Below, in pieces: positions 45,340 through 54,926 of a stretch of DNA of 64,000 nt. This DNA comes from Microbacterium oxydans (GTDB lineage Bacteria; Actinomycetota; Actinomycetes; Actinomycetales; Microbacteriaceae): contig NZ_FMIR01000014.1 of assembly GCF_900095745.1 (NCBI RefSeq), positions 287,147-351,146 on the forward strand, given 5' to 3'. Each line of letters begins with the position of its first letter. Positions within the stretch are counted from its first letter, which is position 1. Below the pieces are notes generated by a model, which saw only the letters and a program-made list of their open reading frames with translations, did no database searches and was not told the DNA's origin. Made by a program: the position numbers and the translations under genes.

Positions 45340-46463
45340 CGGGTTTCTCCTTCGAACGACGCCTCGTACTGCGCGTGCCAGGCCTTCTGCTGGTCGATCA
45401 GTGGGTGCGGTTCGCTGTACACATGGTCGAACATCTTGTCGACGCTGGGCGGTCCGAGTTCGACACTGCGGGCGCGAAGGTCTTCCGCGGCGTCCGCCGC
45501 CTCGGCCTCGACGTCGGCGAACACCTGCGCGGACGCTCCGCGGCTCTCGAGGAACGCGCGCATCCGGACGATCGGGTCACGACCGGCCCAGTACTGCTCC
45601 TCGTCGCTGCCGCGGTACTTCGTCGGGTCGTCGCTCGTGGTGTGGGCGCCGAGCCGGTAGGTGACGGCCTCGATCGCCTGCGGGCCTTTGCCGCTGCGGG
45701 CCTCGTCGAGCGCCACCCGGGAGACGGCGTAGCTGGCGAGCACGTCGTTGCCGTCGACACGGACGCTCGGGATGCCGTAGCCGGCACTGCGCTGCACGAG
45801 CGGCACGCGCGACTGCGTCGACACCGGCACCGAGATCGCCCAGTGGTTGTTCTGCAGGAAGAAGACGGTCGGCGCCTGGTAGCTCGCGGCGAAGACCATC
45901 GCCTCGTGCACGTCGCCCTGGCTGGAGGCCCCGTCGCCGTAGTAGGTGATGACGGCTTCGTCGCGGTCGACGTCACCGGTGCCCGTACGGCCGTCGAAGA
46001 CGAGGCCCATCCCGTAGCCGGCGGCGTGCAGCACCTGCGAGCCGAGCACGAGCGTGTAGAGCCGCGTGTTGCCGTTCTTCGGGTCGGTCGGGTCCCATCC
46101 GCCGTGCGAGACGCCGCGCATCAGCTTGATGATGTCGACCGGGTCGACGCCGCGGATGCGGGTGACGGCGTGCTCGCGGTACGAGGGGAAGATCGTGTCC
46201 TGCGCACGGGCCGCACGACCGGAGCCGACCTGCGCCGCCTCCTGCCCGCGACTCGGCGGCCACAGGGCGAGCTGCCCCTGCCGCTGCAGGTTCGTCGCCT
46301 GGGTGTCGATCGCGCGGATGACGACCATGTCGCGGTAGAACTGCTCGAGCTCCGCGTCGCTGATGGCCTCGATCAGCGGAAGGTATCGCTCGGCGGCGGC
46401 GGACGGCGCGAACCGTCCGGTCTCATCCAGAACGCTCACAAGGGGGGTCTCGGGGGTGGTCAC
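45336..46463 (-). CDS. bkdA: branched-chain 2-oxoacid dehydrogenase E1 alpha
   Basis: 375 aa. The thiamine diphosphate motif is GDGASSQGDVHEAM...NNHWAIS. Family blocks YREHAVTRIRG and YRLGAHTTSDDPTKYR are present. First of the three bkd genes, behind the hisC terminator. Confidence 0.93.
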   Translation of the reverse strand: MTTPETPLVSVLDETGRFAPSAAAERYLPLIEAISDAELEQFYRDMVVIRAIDTQATNLQRQGQLALWPPSRGQEAAQVGSGRAARAQDTIFPSYREHAVTRIRGVDPVDIIKLMRGVSHGGWDPTDPKNGNTRLYTLVLGSQVLHAAGYGMGLVFDGRTGTGDVDRDEAVITYYGDGASSQGDVHEAMVFAASYQAPTVFFLQNNHWAISVPVSTQSRVPLVQRSAGYGIPSVRVDGNDVLASYAVSRVALDEARSGKGPQAIEAVTYRLGAHTTSDDPTKYRGSDEEQYWAGRDPIVRMRAFLESRGASAQVFADVEAEAADAAEDLRARSVELGPPSVDKMFDHVYSEPHPLIDQQKAWHAQYEASFEGETR

Positions 46464-46538
46464 GCTCTCACGCTACCCGCGTCGGCATGCCCGGTCACGC
46501 ATACCTAGGACGCCCTTGTAACTGCCCGGAAGCCGGAG

Positions 46539-46558
46539 AAAACCGCGGAAAGCCGCGG
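46539..46558 (-). terminator. terminator after hisC
   Basis: CCGCGG-CTTT-CCGCGG on the minus strand followed directly by TTTT, ten bases beyond the hisC stop. One of few here with a T-run. Confidence 0.75.
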
Positions 46559-46568
46559 CGAGCGCGGA

Positions 46569-47636
46569 TCAGCGAACCGAGGCGGCGACCTCGAGCACGC
46601 GCTCGAGGGAGGCCTCCTCGCCGACCGAGATGCGTATGCCGTCGCCCGAGAACGGACGCACGACGAGGTCGTTCTCGACGAACGCGGCAGCCACCTCGTC
46701 GGTGCGCTCACCGGCCGGCAGCCACACGAAGTTCGACTGGGAGTCGGGGACGTCCCAGCCCTGCGCGCGGAGACCTTCCACGAGACGGGTGCGCCGCTCG
46801 ACGATGATGGCGACGCGCTCGAGGAGTTCGGGCTCGGCATCGAGGCTCGCGATGGCGGCGTTCTCAGCAGCGGAGGTGACCGAGAGCGGGATGCCGGTGG
46901 TGCGTGCGGCGTCCAGCACCTTCTCGTGGCCGATCGCGTACCCGATGCGGAGGCCGGCGAGACCGTAGGCCTTCGAGAAGGTGCGCAGCACCACGACATT
47001 CGGGTGCTGGTCGAACACGCGCTCGGCGAGACCGTCGACGGCATCCGGCGCGGTCACGAACTCGGCGTACGCCTCGTCGAGGATGATCAGGATGTCGCTC
47101 GGCACGCGCTCGACGAAGATCGCGAACTCGGCCGACGTGATGATCGGCCCGGTCGGGTTGTTCGGGGTGCACAGGATGATCGCGCGGGTGCGCTCGGTCA
47201 CAGCATCCGCCATCGCATCGAGGTCGTGGCGCGAGTCGGCGGTGAGCGGCACCTGGACCCCGGTCGCACCGGCGACCAGCGGAAGGCTCGGGTACGCCTC
47301 GAAGGAGCGCCAGGCGTAGATGACCTCGTCGCCGACGGACGCGGTGGCCAGGATCAGCTGGTGCAGGATCGAGACGCTGCCGGAGGCGACGTGCACCTGC
47401 TCGGGGTTGACCCCGTAGCGCGCACCCAGGCGCTCGCGCAGACGACCGGCGGTGGCGTCGGGGTAGCGGTTGATCGGGGTCGTACGCTGCAGCGCTTCGA
47501 GCACCGACGGCAGCGGATCGAACGGGTTCTCGTTGCTGGAGAGCTTGAACGCGTCGGGGCCGGCCTGCTTGCCCTGCCGATACGGCGCGAGGGCGGCGAT
47601 GGCGGGGCGGATGCGGGGCAGGATCGGCTCGGTCAC
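46569..47636 (-). CDS. hisC: histidinol-phosphate aminotransferase
   Basis: 355 aa class II PLP aminotransferase. FKLSSNENPFDPLPSV, NPTGPI and the PLP lysine in TFSKAYGLAGLRIGY are clear. Converts imidazole-acetol phosphate to histidinol phosphate; isolated from other his genes, so an aromatic aminotransferase role is also possible. Start is GTG. Confidence 0.88.
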   Translation of the reverse strand: MTEPILPRIRPAIAALAPYRQGKQAGPDAFKLSSNENPFDPLPSVLEALQRTTPINRYPDATAGRLRERLGARYGVNPEQVHVASGSVSILHQLILATASVGDEVIYAWRSFEAYPSLPLVAGATGVQVPLTADSRHDLDAMADAVTERTRAIILCTPNNPTGPIITSAEFAIFVERVPSDILIILDEAYAEFVTAPDAVDGLAERVFDQHPNVVVLRTFSKAYGLAGLRIGYAIGHEKVLDAARTTGIPLSVTSAAENAAIASLDAEPELLERVAIIVERRTRLVEGLRAQGWDVPDSQSNFVWLPAGERTDEVAAAFVENDLVVRPFSGDGIRISVGEEASLERVLEVAASVR

Positions 47637-47708
47637 GGATCGAGTCTACGAGGGTGACGGAGGCGGGGATGGCCCGGGATGGCCCTGTTCACGCGACATC
47701 TGCGGTGG

Positions 47709-47721
47709 TACCATTTTGGTA
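47709..47721. promoter_or_regulatory. inverted repeat TACCA-TTT-TGGTA over the antitoxin start
   Basis: A perfect 5-bp-arm repeat whose last base is the A of the antitoxin ATG. No ribosome site is visible, so the mRNA is probably leaderless. The position suits autorepression by the RHH antitoxin. Confidence 0.55.
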
Positions 47722-47927
47722 TGGCGATGACAGTGCGACTTCCCGAAGAACTCGATGTACAGCTGAGTGAGCTGGCATCGCGACGACACACGTCCAAGCA
47801 TGCACTCCTGATCGAGGCCGCAGATCGATTTCTCCGCGAAGAGGTGACGACAGAACAAGCGGTGACGATCGCCCGAGGCGTGGCCGACCGGTACGCCGAT
47901 CTCCTCAAGAAGCTCGAAGACGCGTGA
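47721..47927 (+). CDS. ribbon-helix-helix antitoxin
   Basis: 68 aa. The MTVRLPEELDVQLSELASRRHTSKHALL segment is a ribbon-helix-helix DNA-binding fold; the C-terminal helix would wrap the toxin. Coupled to the Doc gene by a GTGA overlap. ATG at 47721 gives the conserved N-terminus. Confidence 0.85.
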   Translation: MAMTVRLPEELDVQLSELASRRHTSKHALLIEAADRFLREEVTTEQAVTIARGVADRYADLLKKLEDA

Positions 47928-48286
47928 CGCGGTACGTGGAGCTTCCGCACGCCGTGGGAGTCACCGAGGAACTGGGCCTCCACATCCGAGACATCGGGTT
48001 GCTCTCCTCGGCGCTAGCCAGGCCGTCGAGTTCTATGTTCGGCGTCGAGGCCTATCCGGATCTTGAGGTCAAGGCTGCATCTCTGCTGTCATCCCTGAGC
48101 CAGAATCACCCGCTGTTCGATGGGAACAAGCGCTTCTCCTGGGTTCTCACCCTGACGTTCCTCGAGATGAACGGTGTCCTCATCGATATGGACACGGAGC
48201 TTGCTTTCGACTTGATCCTTCGGACGGCACAGAGCAAAGCCAGCCTCGATGAGATCGCCGCCCTACTCCGCGACCATCGTCGCTGA
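47924..48286 (+). CDS. doc: Fic/Doc-type toxin
   Basis: 120 aa. The active-site loop NHPLFDGNKRFSW is the Doc version of HxFx(D/E)GN(K/G)R, with His and the phosphate-binding GNKR. Doc toxins phosphorylate EF-Tu and stop translation. GTG start overlaps the antitoxin stop. The pairing with an RHH antitoxin instead of Phd is a known variant. Confidence 0.9.
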   Translation: MTRYVELPHAVGVTEELGLHIRDIGLLSSALARPSSSMFGVEAYPDLEVKAASLLSSLSQNHPLFDGNKRFSWVLTLTFLEMNGVLIDMDTELAFDLILRTAQSKASLDEIAALLRDHRR

Positions 48287-48352
48287 AAACAGCAGTGGGT
48301 AACGACACCGCAGGCTGACTCTCGCCGGCGTCCGTGCGACACTGGTCGGACT

Positions 48353-48757
48353 ATGCGCTTCATCATCCGCGTCGTCGTCAACGCCTTCGCCATCTGGGTC
48401 GTCACGCTGATCCCCGCCCTCCAGGTCACGATCAGGGCGTTCCCGCCCGGCGAGACCCTGCAGGTCGTCCTGACGCTGCTGGCGGTTGCCGCGATCTTCG
48501 CCATCGTCAACACGATCATCGGCACGGTCGTGAAGATCGTCGCGTTCCCGCTCTACATCATCACGTTCGGCCTGATCGGCTTCCTGATCAACGGGTTCCT
48601 GCTGTGGCTGACCGCGTGGATCACGAGCGGCTTCGGCTGGGGCCTGACGGTCGGTGACTTCTGGTGGGGCGTGCTCGCCGCGCTCATCATCTCGGTGATC
48701 AACGGCATCTTCGGCTTCATCCTGCGCCCGCAGAAGAAGGCCGCCCGCCGCGACTGA
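48353..48757 (+). CDS. phage-holin-family-like four-helix membrane protein
   Basis: 134 aa, four hydrophobic segments (IIRVVVNAFAIWVV, IVNTIIGTVVKIVAFPLYIITFGL) and a basic tail. Belongs to the superfamily IV mycobacterial-holin-like proteins that are common in actinobacterial chromosomes. No phage genes surround it, so a membrane role is more likely than lysis. Confidence 0.8.
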   Translation: MRFIIRVVVNAFAIWVVTLIPALQVTIRAFPPGETLQVVLTLLAVAAIFAIVNTIIGTVVKIVAFPLYIITFGLIGFLINGFLLWLTAWITSGFGWGLTVGDFWWGVLAALIISVINGIFGFILRPQKKAARRD

Positions 48758-48781
48758 GCCCGGCGCGGCTGAGCACGGCGA

Positions 48782-49183
48782 CTACGCCGGAACGTCGAGG
48801 CGAAGCGGACTGATCTCGGCGAGGAACCCGAAGTCGCGGTCGCCATGCAGGAGCGGGATGTCACGGCGAATCGCGACGGCGGCGATCAGGCAGTCGATCA
48901 TGCTGCGGATCGGGTGGCCGTTGGCCGCCGAGGCTCGGTAGAGCTCTGCCGCGTCTCGGAAGTCGGTGACCGCGTGCAGTGGTGCGAGCGGAAGCCCGTT
49001 CGCGAGCGCCTCCACCCTCGAGAGCTCCTGCGGTCGCCGCGCTCCGGCGAGCAGCTCCATGATCACCGGCTCGGTGATCGCGATGTCCGCGCCGGCGGCG
49101 ATCAGTCCGTCGAGTCGCTCGACGACCGGTGCGTCGACCCCGCGAAGGTAGGCGATCCACGCGGAGGAGTCGACGAGGATCAC
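48782..49183 (-). CDS. vapC: VapC-type PIN-domain toxin RNase
   Basis: 133 aa. PIN acidic residues are in [12 protein letters not shown] (first Asp), [10 protein letters not shown] (Glu), [12 protein letters not shown] and [13 protein letters not shown]. Cleaves RNA with Mg2+. GTG at 49183 overlaps the vapB stop (GTGA). Confidence 0.9.
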   Translation of the reverse strand: MILVDSSAWIAYLRGVDAPVVERLDGLIAAGADIAITEPVIMELLAGARRPQELSRVEALANGLPLAPLHAVTDFRDAAELYRASAANGHPIRSMIDCLIAAVAIRRDIPLLHGDRDFGFLAEISPLRLDVPA

Positions 49184-49398
49184 GCGTCGCCCCACGGCGA
49201 CGGCGGATCGTCGCGGATCGCATCGAGGTCTCCGCTCCAGCCCGTGCCCTTCAGGCCGAGGAGGAAGTCCTTCGTGAGAGGCACGCCGACGAGCCTGCGG
49301 AGGGCGAGATCGACCGCCTCCTTCTTCGTGGAGAGGTCGTACCTGCGCATGACCTCCCGGACGAGCTCTTCGTCGATGTCGATGTTCGTGCGAGCCAT
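49180..49398 (-). CDS. vapB: VapB-type antitoxin
   Basis: 72 aa. [20 protein letters not shown] and [14 protein letters not shown] form the VapB RHH; an acidic Pro/Trp-rich tail would bind VapC. Three GTGTA-type direct repeats just upstream are a possible autoregulatory site. An ATG is chosen at the conserved N-terminus. Confidence 0.88.
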   Translation of the reverse strand: MARTNIDIDEELVREVMRRYDLSTKKEAVDLALRRLVGVPLTKDFLLGLKGTGWSGDLDAIRDDPPSPWGDA

Positions 49399-49436
49399 AC
49401 ACGCACGGTACACCTCGGATACACCAGCCGCCACGG

Positions 49437-50723
49437 TCACTGTTTCACCCGTTCGGCGTGGAACTCGGTGCGTTCGATCTCGACGGCATCGCCGAGCTCC
49501 CGCCAGTACGCGTCGAGCGCCTCGGCACGCGGATCGGACGAGGCATCCACCATCTGCGCGGTCTCGATGTAGGCCTCGATCGCGTGCGGCTGCAGCGACA
49601 GGTCGAACACGCCGTCCTGCGGGTCGACCTCGCGTGTCGCGGTGAAGCTGTCGGGCGAACCGGTGCCCGTGGCCGATCCCCCCGCGGCGAGCTTCGCGAC
49701 GACGTCATCGGAGTGTGAGAGCTGGATGAGAGTCTGGCCGTCGTCGAGCGACGACTCCTGCGGGCTTCCCGCCGTCAGCTGCAACGCGACGTCGTAGTCG
49801 CTCTCCATCGCGAGGTGCGCCGCGATCATCCCGCCCTGCGAATACCCCACGATGTCCACACGGTCTCCGGGCTCTGCGCCCGCGGCGGCCAGCGCGTCGA
49901 CGGTCGCCTGATACGACGCCGACCGCTGCCCCTGATAGAGCTCCAGGTTCGACTTCATGTCCCACGGATCCTCTTCGCCGCCCTCCCACGGCACGGAGTT
50001 CTGGGTGCCTTTGACATAGGTCACGTAGCGGGTCGCGCCGTCGGGCATCGTGTACTTCTCGACCGCCACCTGCGCGCTCGTCGACGGCAGGCGCTTCAGT
50101 GCGCCCGCCACGCCCTTCGGCGCACCTGCCGGGGTCGACGTGGCAGTCGGAGTGACGCGCACGGGATCGGCCGCCCCCGTGAGACGGGCGCCCGACGGCA
50201 CCTTCCCGAGTGTGGTCGTGAGGCCGGCGAACGCTCCTGCCAAGAGCAGTGACGGCAGCATCCCGAAGATGCCCATCGGCTCGGGCATCCCTCCGTGGCG
50301 TCGCCCCGCCCAGTCGGCCACCAGCCAGTCGGCCATCACTCCGATGCGCGCGTCGCCGTCGATGAGCCGATCGATGCGCGCCTGGATCATCCTCGCGGCC
50401 GCGGCATCCGCGAGGGTGAGCGCCTCCGCCTGCGCCCGAAGCTCCACCACCTCGAACGCGTCCGCCATCAGGAGGATGCCCGCGCGTGCGTCGTCGAGCT
50501 CCACCCGCAGCGCTTCCACACCTTCCCCGCTGCGATGCAGGGCACCGATATCGACCTGCGGGGCGGCCTCCGGCGCAGAGGCCAGGAGCGCACCCGCGCG
50601 GACGATCGCGGTCCGGGCCTCCTCGCACTGCATCACCACCGTGCGTATGCGGGAACCGACATCACGCAACTGCTCGGTGTCGACGGCGATCACCCCGCCG
50701 TGCTCGATGTCCAGCCCGCTCAT
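49437..50723 (-). CDS. helical N-terminus plus alpha/beta hydrolase protein
   Basis: 428 aa. An N-terminal helical region (about 1-130) looks like WXG100/LXG-type secretion domains in style, with a hydrophobic patch near 155-175 ([18 protein letters not shown]). The C-terminal half has a hydrolase nucleophile elbow GYSQGG and [11 protein letters not shown]. Start ATG follows GGAGGAGCGG and overlaps the stop of the small gene upstream (ATGA). No known function. Confidence 0.7.
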   Translation of the reverse strand: MSGLDIEHGGVIAVDTEQLRDVGSRIRTVVMQCEEARTAIVRAGALLASAPEAAPQVDIGALHRSGEGVEALRVELDDARAGILLMADAFEVVELRAQAEALTLADAAAARMIQARIDRLIDGDARIGVMADWLVADWAGRRHGGMPEPMGIFGMLPSLLLAGAFAGLTTTLGKVPSGARLTGAADPVRVTPTATSTPAGAPKGVAGALKRLPSTSAQVAVEKYTMPDGATRYVTYVKGTQNSVPWEGGEEDPWDMKSNLELYQGQRSASYQATVDALAAAGAEPGDRVDIVGYSQGGMIAAHLAMESDYDVALQLTAGSPQESSLDDGQTLIQLSHSDDVVAKLAAGGSATGTGSPDSFTATREVDPQDGVFDLSLQPHAIEAYIETAQMVDASSDPRAEALDAYWRELGDAVEIERTEFHAERVKQ

Positions 50724-50983
50724 TCCGCTCCTCCGGCGTTCAGCTCCCACTGACGCACCCGGAGGTGCCCGATCTCGGCACCGCAGTCTTCGCGCAGTCG
50801 CGCCAGCCGCTCATGCAGGGCGCGGAACCCCTCGGACTGCCAATCCGACGCATCGACGAGCGACACCAGAACGGCTCCGGCGTCTTCCAACAGCGATATC
50901 GCCGTGCCGATCTCGCGACTGGTCAGCATCCAGACCCAGCTGGCGTCGGAGGCGATGACATGATTCTGCGCGAGGGAGTACAT
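50720..50983 (-). CDS. small helical protein, possible WXG100-like partner
   Basis: 87 aa, almost all helix, with two Trp-centred segments (SWVWMLTSREIGTAISLL and WQSEGFRALHERLARL). The size and the overlap with the hydrolase gene recall ESX-type small partners, but a clear WxG turn is not seen. Probably co-translated. Confidence 0.6.
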   Translation of the reverse strand: MYSLAQNHVIASDASWVWMLTSREIGTAISLLEDAGAVLVSLVDASDWQSEGFRALHERLARLREDCGAEIGHLRVRQWELNAGGAE

Positions 50984-51131
50984 GGCCCTCAGCCTCTGGG
51001 TTCGACGGGTCCGGGCCCGACCGGATTCCCGCGGTCGGTGGAGAGAGGAAAGCCGGATCTCGGTGTGCAGAGAGGGCGCGCCTGAGCACCCCGCGCTGTG
51101 CAGGATCGTCGGAGGCGGGCAGAATGTATCT

Positions 51132-51671
51132 GTGACATCCCCGGATCCCTTCCGCGTGATCTTCGTCTGCACGGGGAACATCTGCCGCTCTCCCATGGCC
51201 GAGGTCGTCTTCCGCGACCTCGCCGAGCGGCAGGGACTCGGCTCCCGTATCGTCTCGCGCAGCGCCGGCACCGGCGACTGGCATCTGGGCGAGCGCGCCG
51301 ACGACCGCACGATCGACTCCCTCGCCCGGCGCGGCTACGACGGCTCCCGGCATCGGGCGCGCCAGTTCACCGCCGCGGCTTTCGCCGACAACGACCTCGT
51401 CGTCGCGCTCGACCGCACGCACGAGCGCATCCTTCGGGAGTGGGCGCACGACGAGGACGAAGAGGGCAAGGTCACGCTGCTCCTCGCGTTCGACCCGGAC
51501 GCCTCCACCCACGACGTCCCCGACCCGTACTACGCGGGGGCGGCGATGTTCGATTCGGTGCTCGGTATGATTGAGGCGGCGACTCGGGGCCTGTTCCGCC
51601 AGCTCGAACCCGCTCTTCGTCTCCCCCGCTCGCCCCGAACCTTCGGGGCCTCATCAGGAGGACTCCCCTGA
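51132..51671 (+). CDS. low-molecular-weight protein tyrosine phosphatase
   Basis: 179 aa. The P-loop CTGNICRS (Cys13-Arg19) and the general acid in DVPDPYY define the family. Dephosphorylates protein tyrosines in the cytoplasm. GTG at 51132 gives the standard N-terminus. Its stop overlaps the purB start. Confidence 0.92.
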   Translation: MTSPDPFRVIFVCTGNICRSPMAEVVFRDLAERQGLGSRIVSRSAGTGDWHLGERADDRTIDSLARRGYDGSRHRARQFTAAAFADNDLVVALDRTHERILREWAHDEDEEGKVTLLLAFDPDASTHDVPDPYYAGAAMFDSVLGMIEAATRGLFRQLEPALRLPRSPRTFGASSGGLP

Positions 51672-53050
51672 CTTTCCAGCCTTCGCTCCCGCCGCAGCCC
51701 CTGAGCCCTCTCGACGGTCGCTACCGCGGCGCCGTCACCGGTCTCGCCGACTTCCTCTCCGAGGCGGGGCTCAACCGCGCACGGGTCGAGGTCGAGGTGG
51801 AGTGGCTGATCGCCCTCACCGACCGCTCGCTGTTCGAGACGACTCCGCTCTCGGATGCCGACAAGGATCACCTGCGTGCGCTGTACCGCGACTTCGGGCA
51901 GGCCGAGATCGACTGGCTCGCCGAGAAGGAAGCCGTCACCCAGCACGACGTGAAGGCCATCGAGTACCTCGTGCGCGACCGCCTCTCGACGCTCGGGCTC
52001 GACGCCATCGCCGAGCTCACGCACTTCGCCGCGACCAGCGAGGACATCAACTCCGCGTCGTATGCGCTCACCGTGAAGCGCGCCGTGGAGGAGGTCTGGC
52101 TGCCGGCCCTCGACACCGTGATCGCGAAGCTCCGTGAACTCGCCGTCGAGCACGCCGACGCCGCGATGCTCTCGCGCACGCACGGCCAGCCCGCGACCCC
52201 GTCGACCATGGGCAAGGAGATCGCGGTCTTCGCGTGGCGCCTGGAGCGCGTGCGCGGCCAGATCGCGGCATCCGAGTACCTGGCCAAGTTCTCGGGCGCG
52301 ACCGGCACCTGGTCGGCGCACCTGGCGGCTGACCCCGACGCCGACTGGCCGACCATCGCCCGCGAGTACATCGAGGGCCTCGGACTCGGCTTCAACATCC
52401 TCACCACCCAGATCGAGTCGCATGACTGGCAGGTCGAGCTGTACGACCGCGTGCGTCACGCCGGCGGCATCCTGCACAACCTCGCCACCGACATCTGGAC
52501 CTACATCTCGCTCGGCTACTTCGCGCAGATCCCGGTCGCCGGCGCAACCGGCTCGTCGACGATGCCGCACAAGATCAACCCGATCCGCTTCGAGAACGCC
52601 GAGGCGAACCTCGAGATCTCGGGTGCCCTGCTCGCCTCGCTCGGCCAGACCCTGGTCACCAGCCGCCTGCAGCGCGACCTCACCGACTCCACCACGCAGC
52701 GGAACATCGGCGTCGCGTTCGGGCACTCGCTGCTCGCGCTCGACAACCTGCGCCGTGGCCTCAATGCGATCTCGCTCTCGCGCGACGTGCTGCTGGCCGA
52801 CCTCGACGTGAACTGGGAGGTGCTCGCCGAGGCCATCCAGACCGTCATCCGTGCCGAGGTCGTCGCCGGTCGGTCCACGATCACCGACCCGTACGCCCTG
52901 CTCAAAGAGCTCACGCGCGGCCACCGGGTGGGCGCCGCCGACCTCGCCGAGTTCGTGCAGGGGCTCGAGATCGGCGATGCCGCGAAGCAGCGCCTCCTCG
53001 CGCTGACTCCGGCCACCTACACCGGCATCGCCGAGCGCCTCGCCCGCTAG
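51668..53050 (+). CDS. purB: adenylosuccinate lyase, CTG start
   Basis: 460 aa. Cleaves SAICAR and adenylosuccinate in purine synthesis. The N-terminal SPLDGRYRGAVTGLADFLSEAG and signature SSTMPHKINP are present. The only in-frame start that keeps this N-terminus is CTG at 51668, six bases after AGGAGG and overlapping the TGA of the phosphatase gene (CTGA). The next start, GTG at 51797, would delete the conserved beginning. Confidence 0.93.
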   Translation: MTFQPSLPPQPLSPLDGRYRGAVTGLADFLSEAGLNRARVEVEVEWLIALTDRSLFETTPLSDADKDHLRALYRDFGQAEIDWLAEKEAVTQHDVKAIEYLVRDRLSTLGLDAIAELTHFAATSEDINSASYALTVKRAVEEVWLPALDTVIAKLRELAVEHADAAMLSRTHGQPATPSTMGKEIAVFAWRLERVRGQIAASEYLAKFSGATGTWSAHLAADPDADWPTIAREYIEGLGLGFNILTTQIESHDWQVELYDRVRHAGGILHNLATDIWTYISLGYFAQIPVAGATGSSTMPHKINPIRFENAEANLEISGALLASLGQTLVTSRLQRDLTDSTTQRNIGVAFGHSLLALDNLRRGLNAISLSRDVLLADLDVNWEVLAEAIQTVIRAEVVAGRSTITDPYALLKELTRGHRVGAADLAEFVQGLEIGDAAKQRLLALTPATYTGIAERLAR

Positions 53051-53068
53051 CTCCAGCCCGGCAGCGAC

Positions 53069-54502
53069 CTAGGACGCCGGCTCGCCGGAGTGGTCCTCGA
53101 CCTTGTCCTTCGGCATGAAGGCGGCGGCGAGCAGCGTGAGCAGCGCGGTCACGGCGACCGCGACGAACACCCAGACCGACGCGTGGATGATCGTGTCGGG
53201 ATCGTCGGGACCGGCACCCTGCGCGATGGCCGCGTTCGAGATCGCCCCGAACACCGCGACACCCACCGCGCTGCCCGCTGACCGCGCGAACGCGTTCATG
53301 CCCGTCACGGCTCCGCGCTCGCCCCACCCCACGGAAGACTGGGCGGCGATGAGGGTCGGCGCCGCGCTCCACCCGAGCCCGAATCCGAGGACGAACGCGA
53401 TGAGCGACAGCACCCACGGGTTCGGCCAGGCCGACACCGACGCGAGGACGATCGCCGCGACCGAGGCGATGCTCATCCCGATCAGTGTGGTGCGACGGAA
53501 CCCGATGCGCAGATACAGGCGTCCCACGTTCGCTGCGGCGATCGGCCACCCGAGCGTCAACGCCGCGACGGCCAGACCCGACAGCAGCGGCGCGATGCCC
53601 AGCGAGCCCTCGAGGTAGGCGGGCGCGAAGCTGGTGACGCCGATCATGAGCGCACCCACCCCGAGCGAGACGAGGGTGGTGGTCAGGATCAGCGGCCTGG
53701 CCGCAAGGCGGAGGTCGACGATGGGCTCCGCGACGCGGCGTTCGACCATCGCGAAGAGCACCAGAGCGACGATGCCGATCCCGAAGCACAGCGCGCTCTG
53801 GACGGAGATCCACGCCCAGGCGTTGCCGCCCTCCAGCATCCCGAGGATCAGGCCGGTCAACCCGACCGTGAGCAGCACGGCTCCCGCGTAGTCGATCCGG
53901 TGCCGTTCGGTCTGCTTCTGTTCCTTGTACTTGAGCTGCAGCATCCACGCCGCGATCAGACACAGCGGGATGTTGACCCAGAAGATCCAGCGCCACGCGT
54001 CGAGCTGGGCGAAGATGCCGCCGAGCGCCGGTCCGACGACGGACGAGATCGCCCACACGCTCGCGATGTAGCCCTGCACCTTGGCGCGCTCGGCGACCGT
54101 GTAGATGTCTCCGACGATCGTCATGGCCATCGGTGCGACCGCACCGGCGCCGAGCCCCTGGATGATGCGGAAGACGATCAGCGCCGGCATGCTCCACGCG
54201 AAGCCGCAGAGGATCGAGCCGAGGAGAAAGAGGGCGATGCCGAGCAGGATGATCGGTTTGCGGCCGACCGTGTCGGCGAACCGGGAGTAGATGGGGACGC
54301 TCACGGCCTGCGCCAGCAGATACACCGAGAACAACCATGGGAACTGCTGGTAACTACCGAGATCGCGGACGATGCTGGGCACCGCGGTGGCGAGGATCGT
54401 GGCGTCGATCGCGATCAGCCCGGTCGCGAGCATCAGCGCACCGAGGATGGGGCCTCTCGGCGACCGGAGTCCGATGGAGGCGCGGTCGACGGAGGCAGTC
54501 AC
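53069..54502 (-). CDS. MFS drug exporter, DHA2 (EmrB/QacA) type
   Basis: 477 aa, about 14 membrane helices. MLATGLIAIDATILATAVPSIVRDLGS in helix 1 and PIYSRFADTVGRKP in the first loop are family hallmarks. Predicted proton/drug antiporter in the cytoplasmic membrane; substrate unknown. Convergent with purB. Confidence 0.88.
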   Translation of the reverse strand: MTASVDRASIGLRSPRGPILGALMLATGLIAIDATILATAVPSIVRDLGSYQQFPWLFSVYLLAQAVSVPIYSRFADTVGRKPIILLGIALFLLGSILCGFAWSMPALIVFRIIQGLGAGAVAPMAMTIVGDIYTVAERAKVQGYIASVWAISSVVGPALGGIFAQLDAWRWIFWVNIPLCLIAAWMLQLKYKEQKQTERHRIDYAGAVLLTVGLTGLILGMLEGGNAWAWISVQSALCFGIGIVALVLFAMVERRVAEPIVDLRLAARPLILTTTLVSLGVGALMIGVTSFAPAYLEGSLGIAPLLSGLAVAALTLGWPIAAANVGRLYLRIGFRRTTLIGMSIASVAAIVLASVSAWPNPWVLSLIAFVLGFGLGWSAAPTLIAAQSSVGWGERGAVTGMNAFARSAGSAVGVAVFGAISNAAIAQGAGPDDPDTIIHASVWVFVAVAVTALLTLLAAAFMPKDKVEDHSGEPAS

Positions 54503-54572
54503 TTCAGGGACAAGCGCTCACGCCGCGCGTCTATTCCGACAGACCCCGCGGATGCTGCGAACCACTCGTGCG

Positions 54573-54926
54573 TCACGACGACGACGTGCGGCCGGGCTCG
54601 TCGCCCTCCGCCTCGCCCTCGGGCTCCGGGTCGTACAGCACCGGACGGTCGATGGTCTTGGTGACGTCGGCCGGGTCGACCGCGAGGATCAGCATCGCCA
54701 GGATCAGCAGAGTGACGATGAACGCCCCACCGCCGACCACGAGCCCGAGCGCCACCGGGGTCAGTCCGTCGTAGGTGCCGTTCGCGATAGCCGTGTTCAC
54801 ACGCAGCGTGAAGGCCCCGGTGGAGACGAGCGTGACCACCATGGCGAAGACGCCGCAGCCCAGCGCGATCAGCAGCAGGTGCAGCGGGCGCAGGATGTCC
54901 CGACGGGTGGGCTTCTCGTCGCTCAT
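54573..54926 (-). CDS. small two-helix membrane protein
   Basis: 117 aa. Two hydrophobic segments (LLLIALGCGVFAMVVTLVSTG and LGLVVGGGAFIVTLLILAMLIL), with an acidic tail (DPEPEGEAEGDEP). No known domain. Overlaps the stop of the next upstream gene by four bases, so the two form an operon. Confidence 0.7.
   Translation of the reverse strand: MSDEKPTRRDILRPLHLLLIALGCGVFAMVVTLVSTGAFTLRVNTAIANGTYDGLTPVALGLVVGGGAFIVTLLILAMLILAVDPADVTKTIDRPVLYDPEPEGEAEGDEPGRTSSS

Noticed and set aside
48353..48757. Prophage remnant suggested by the holin-like gene
   Set aside because: No integrase, capsid, terminase or lysin is nearby, and this holin superfamily is common in actinobacterial chromosomes.
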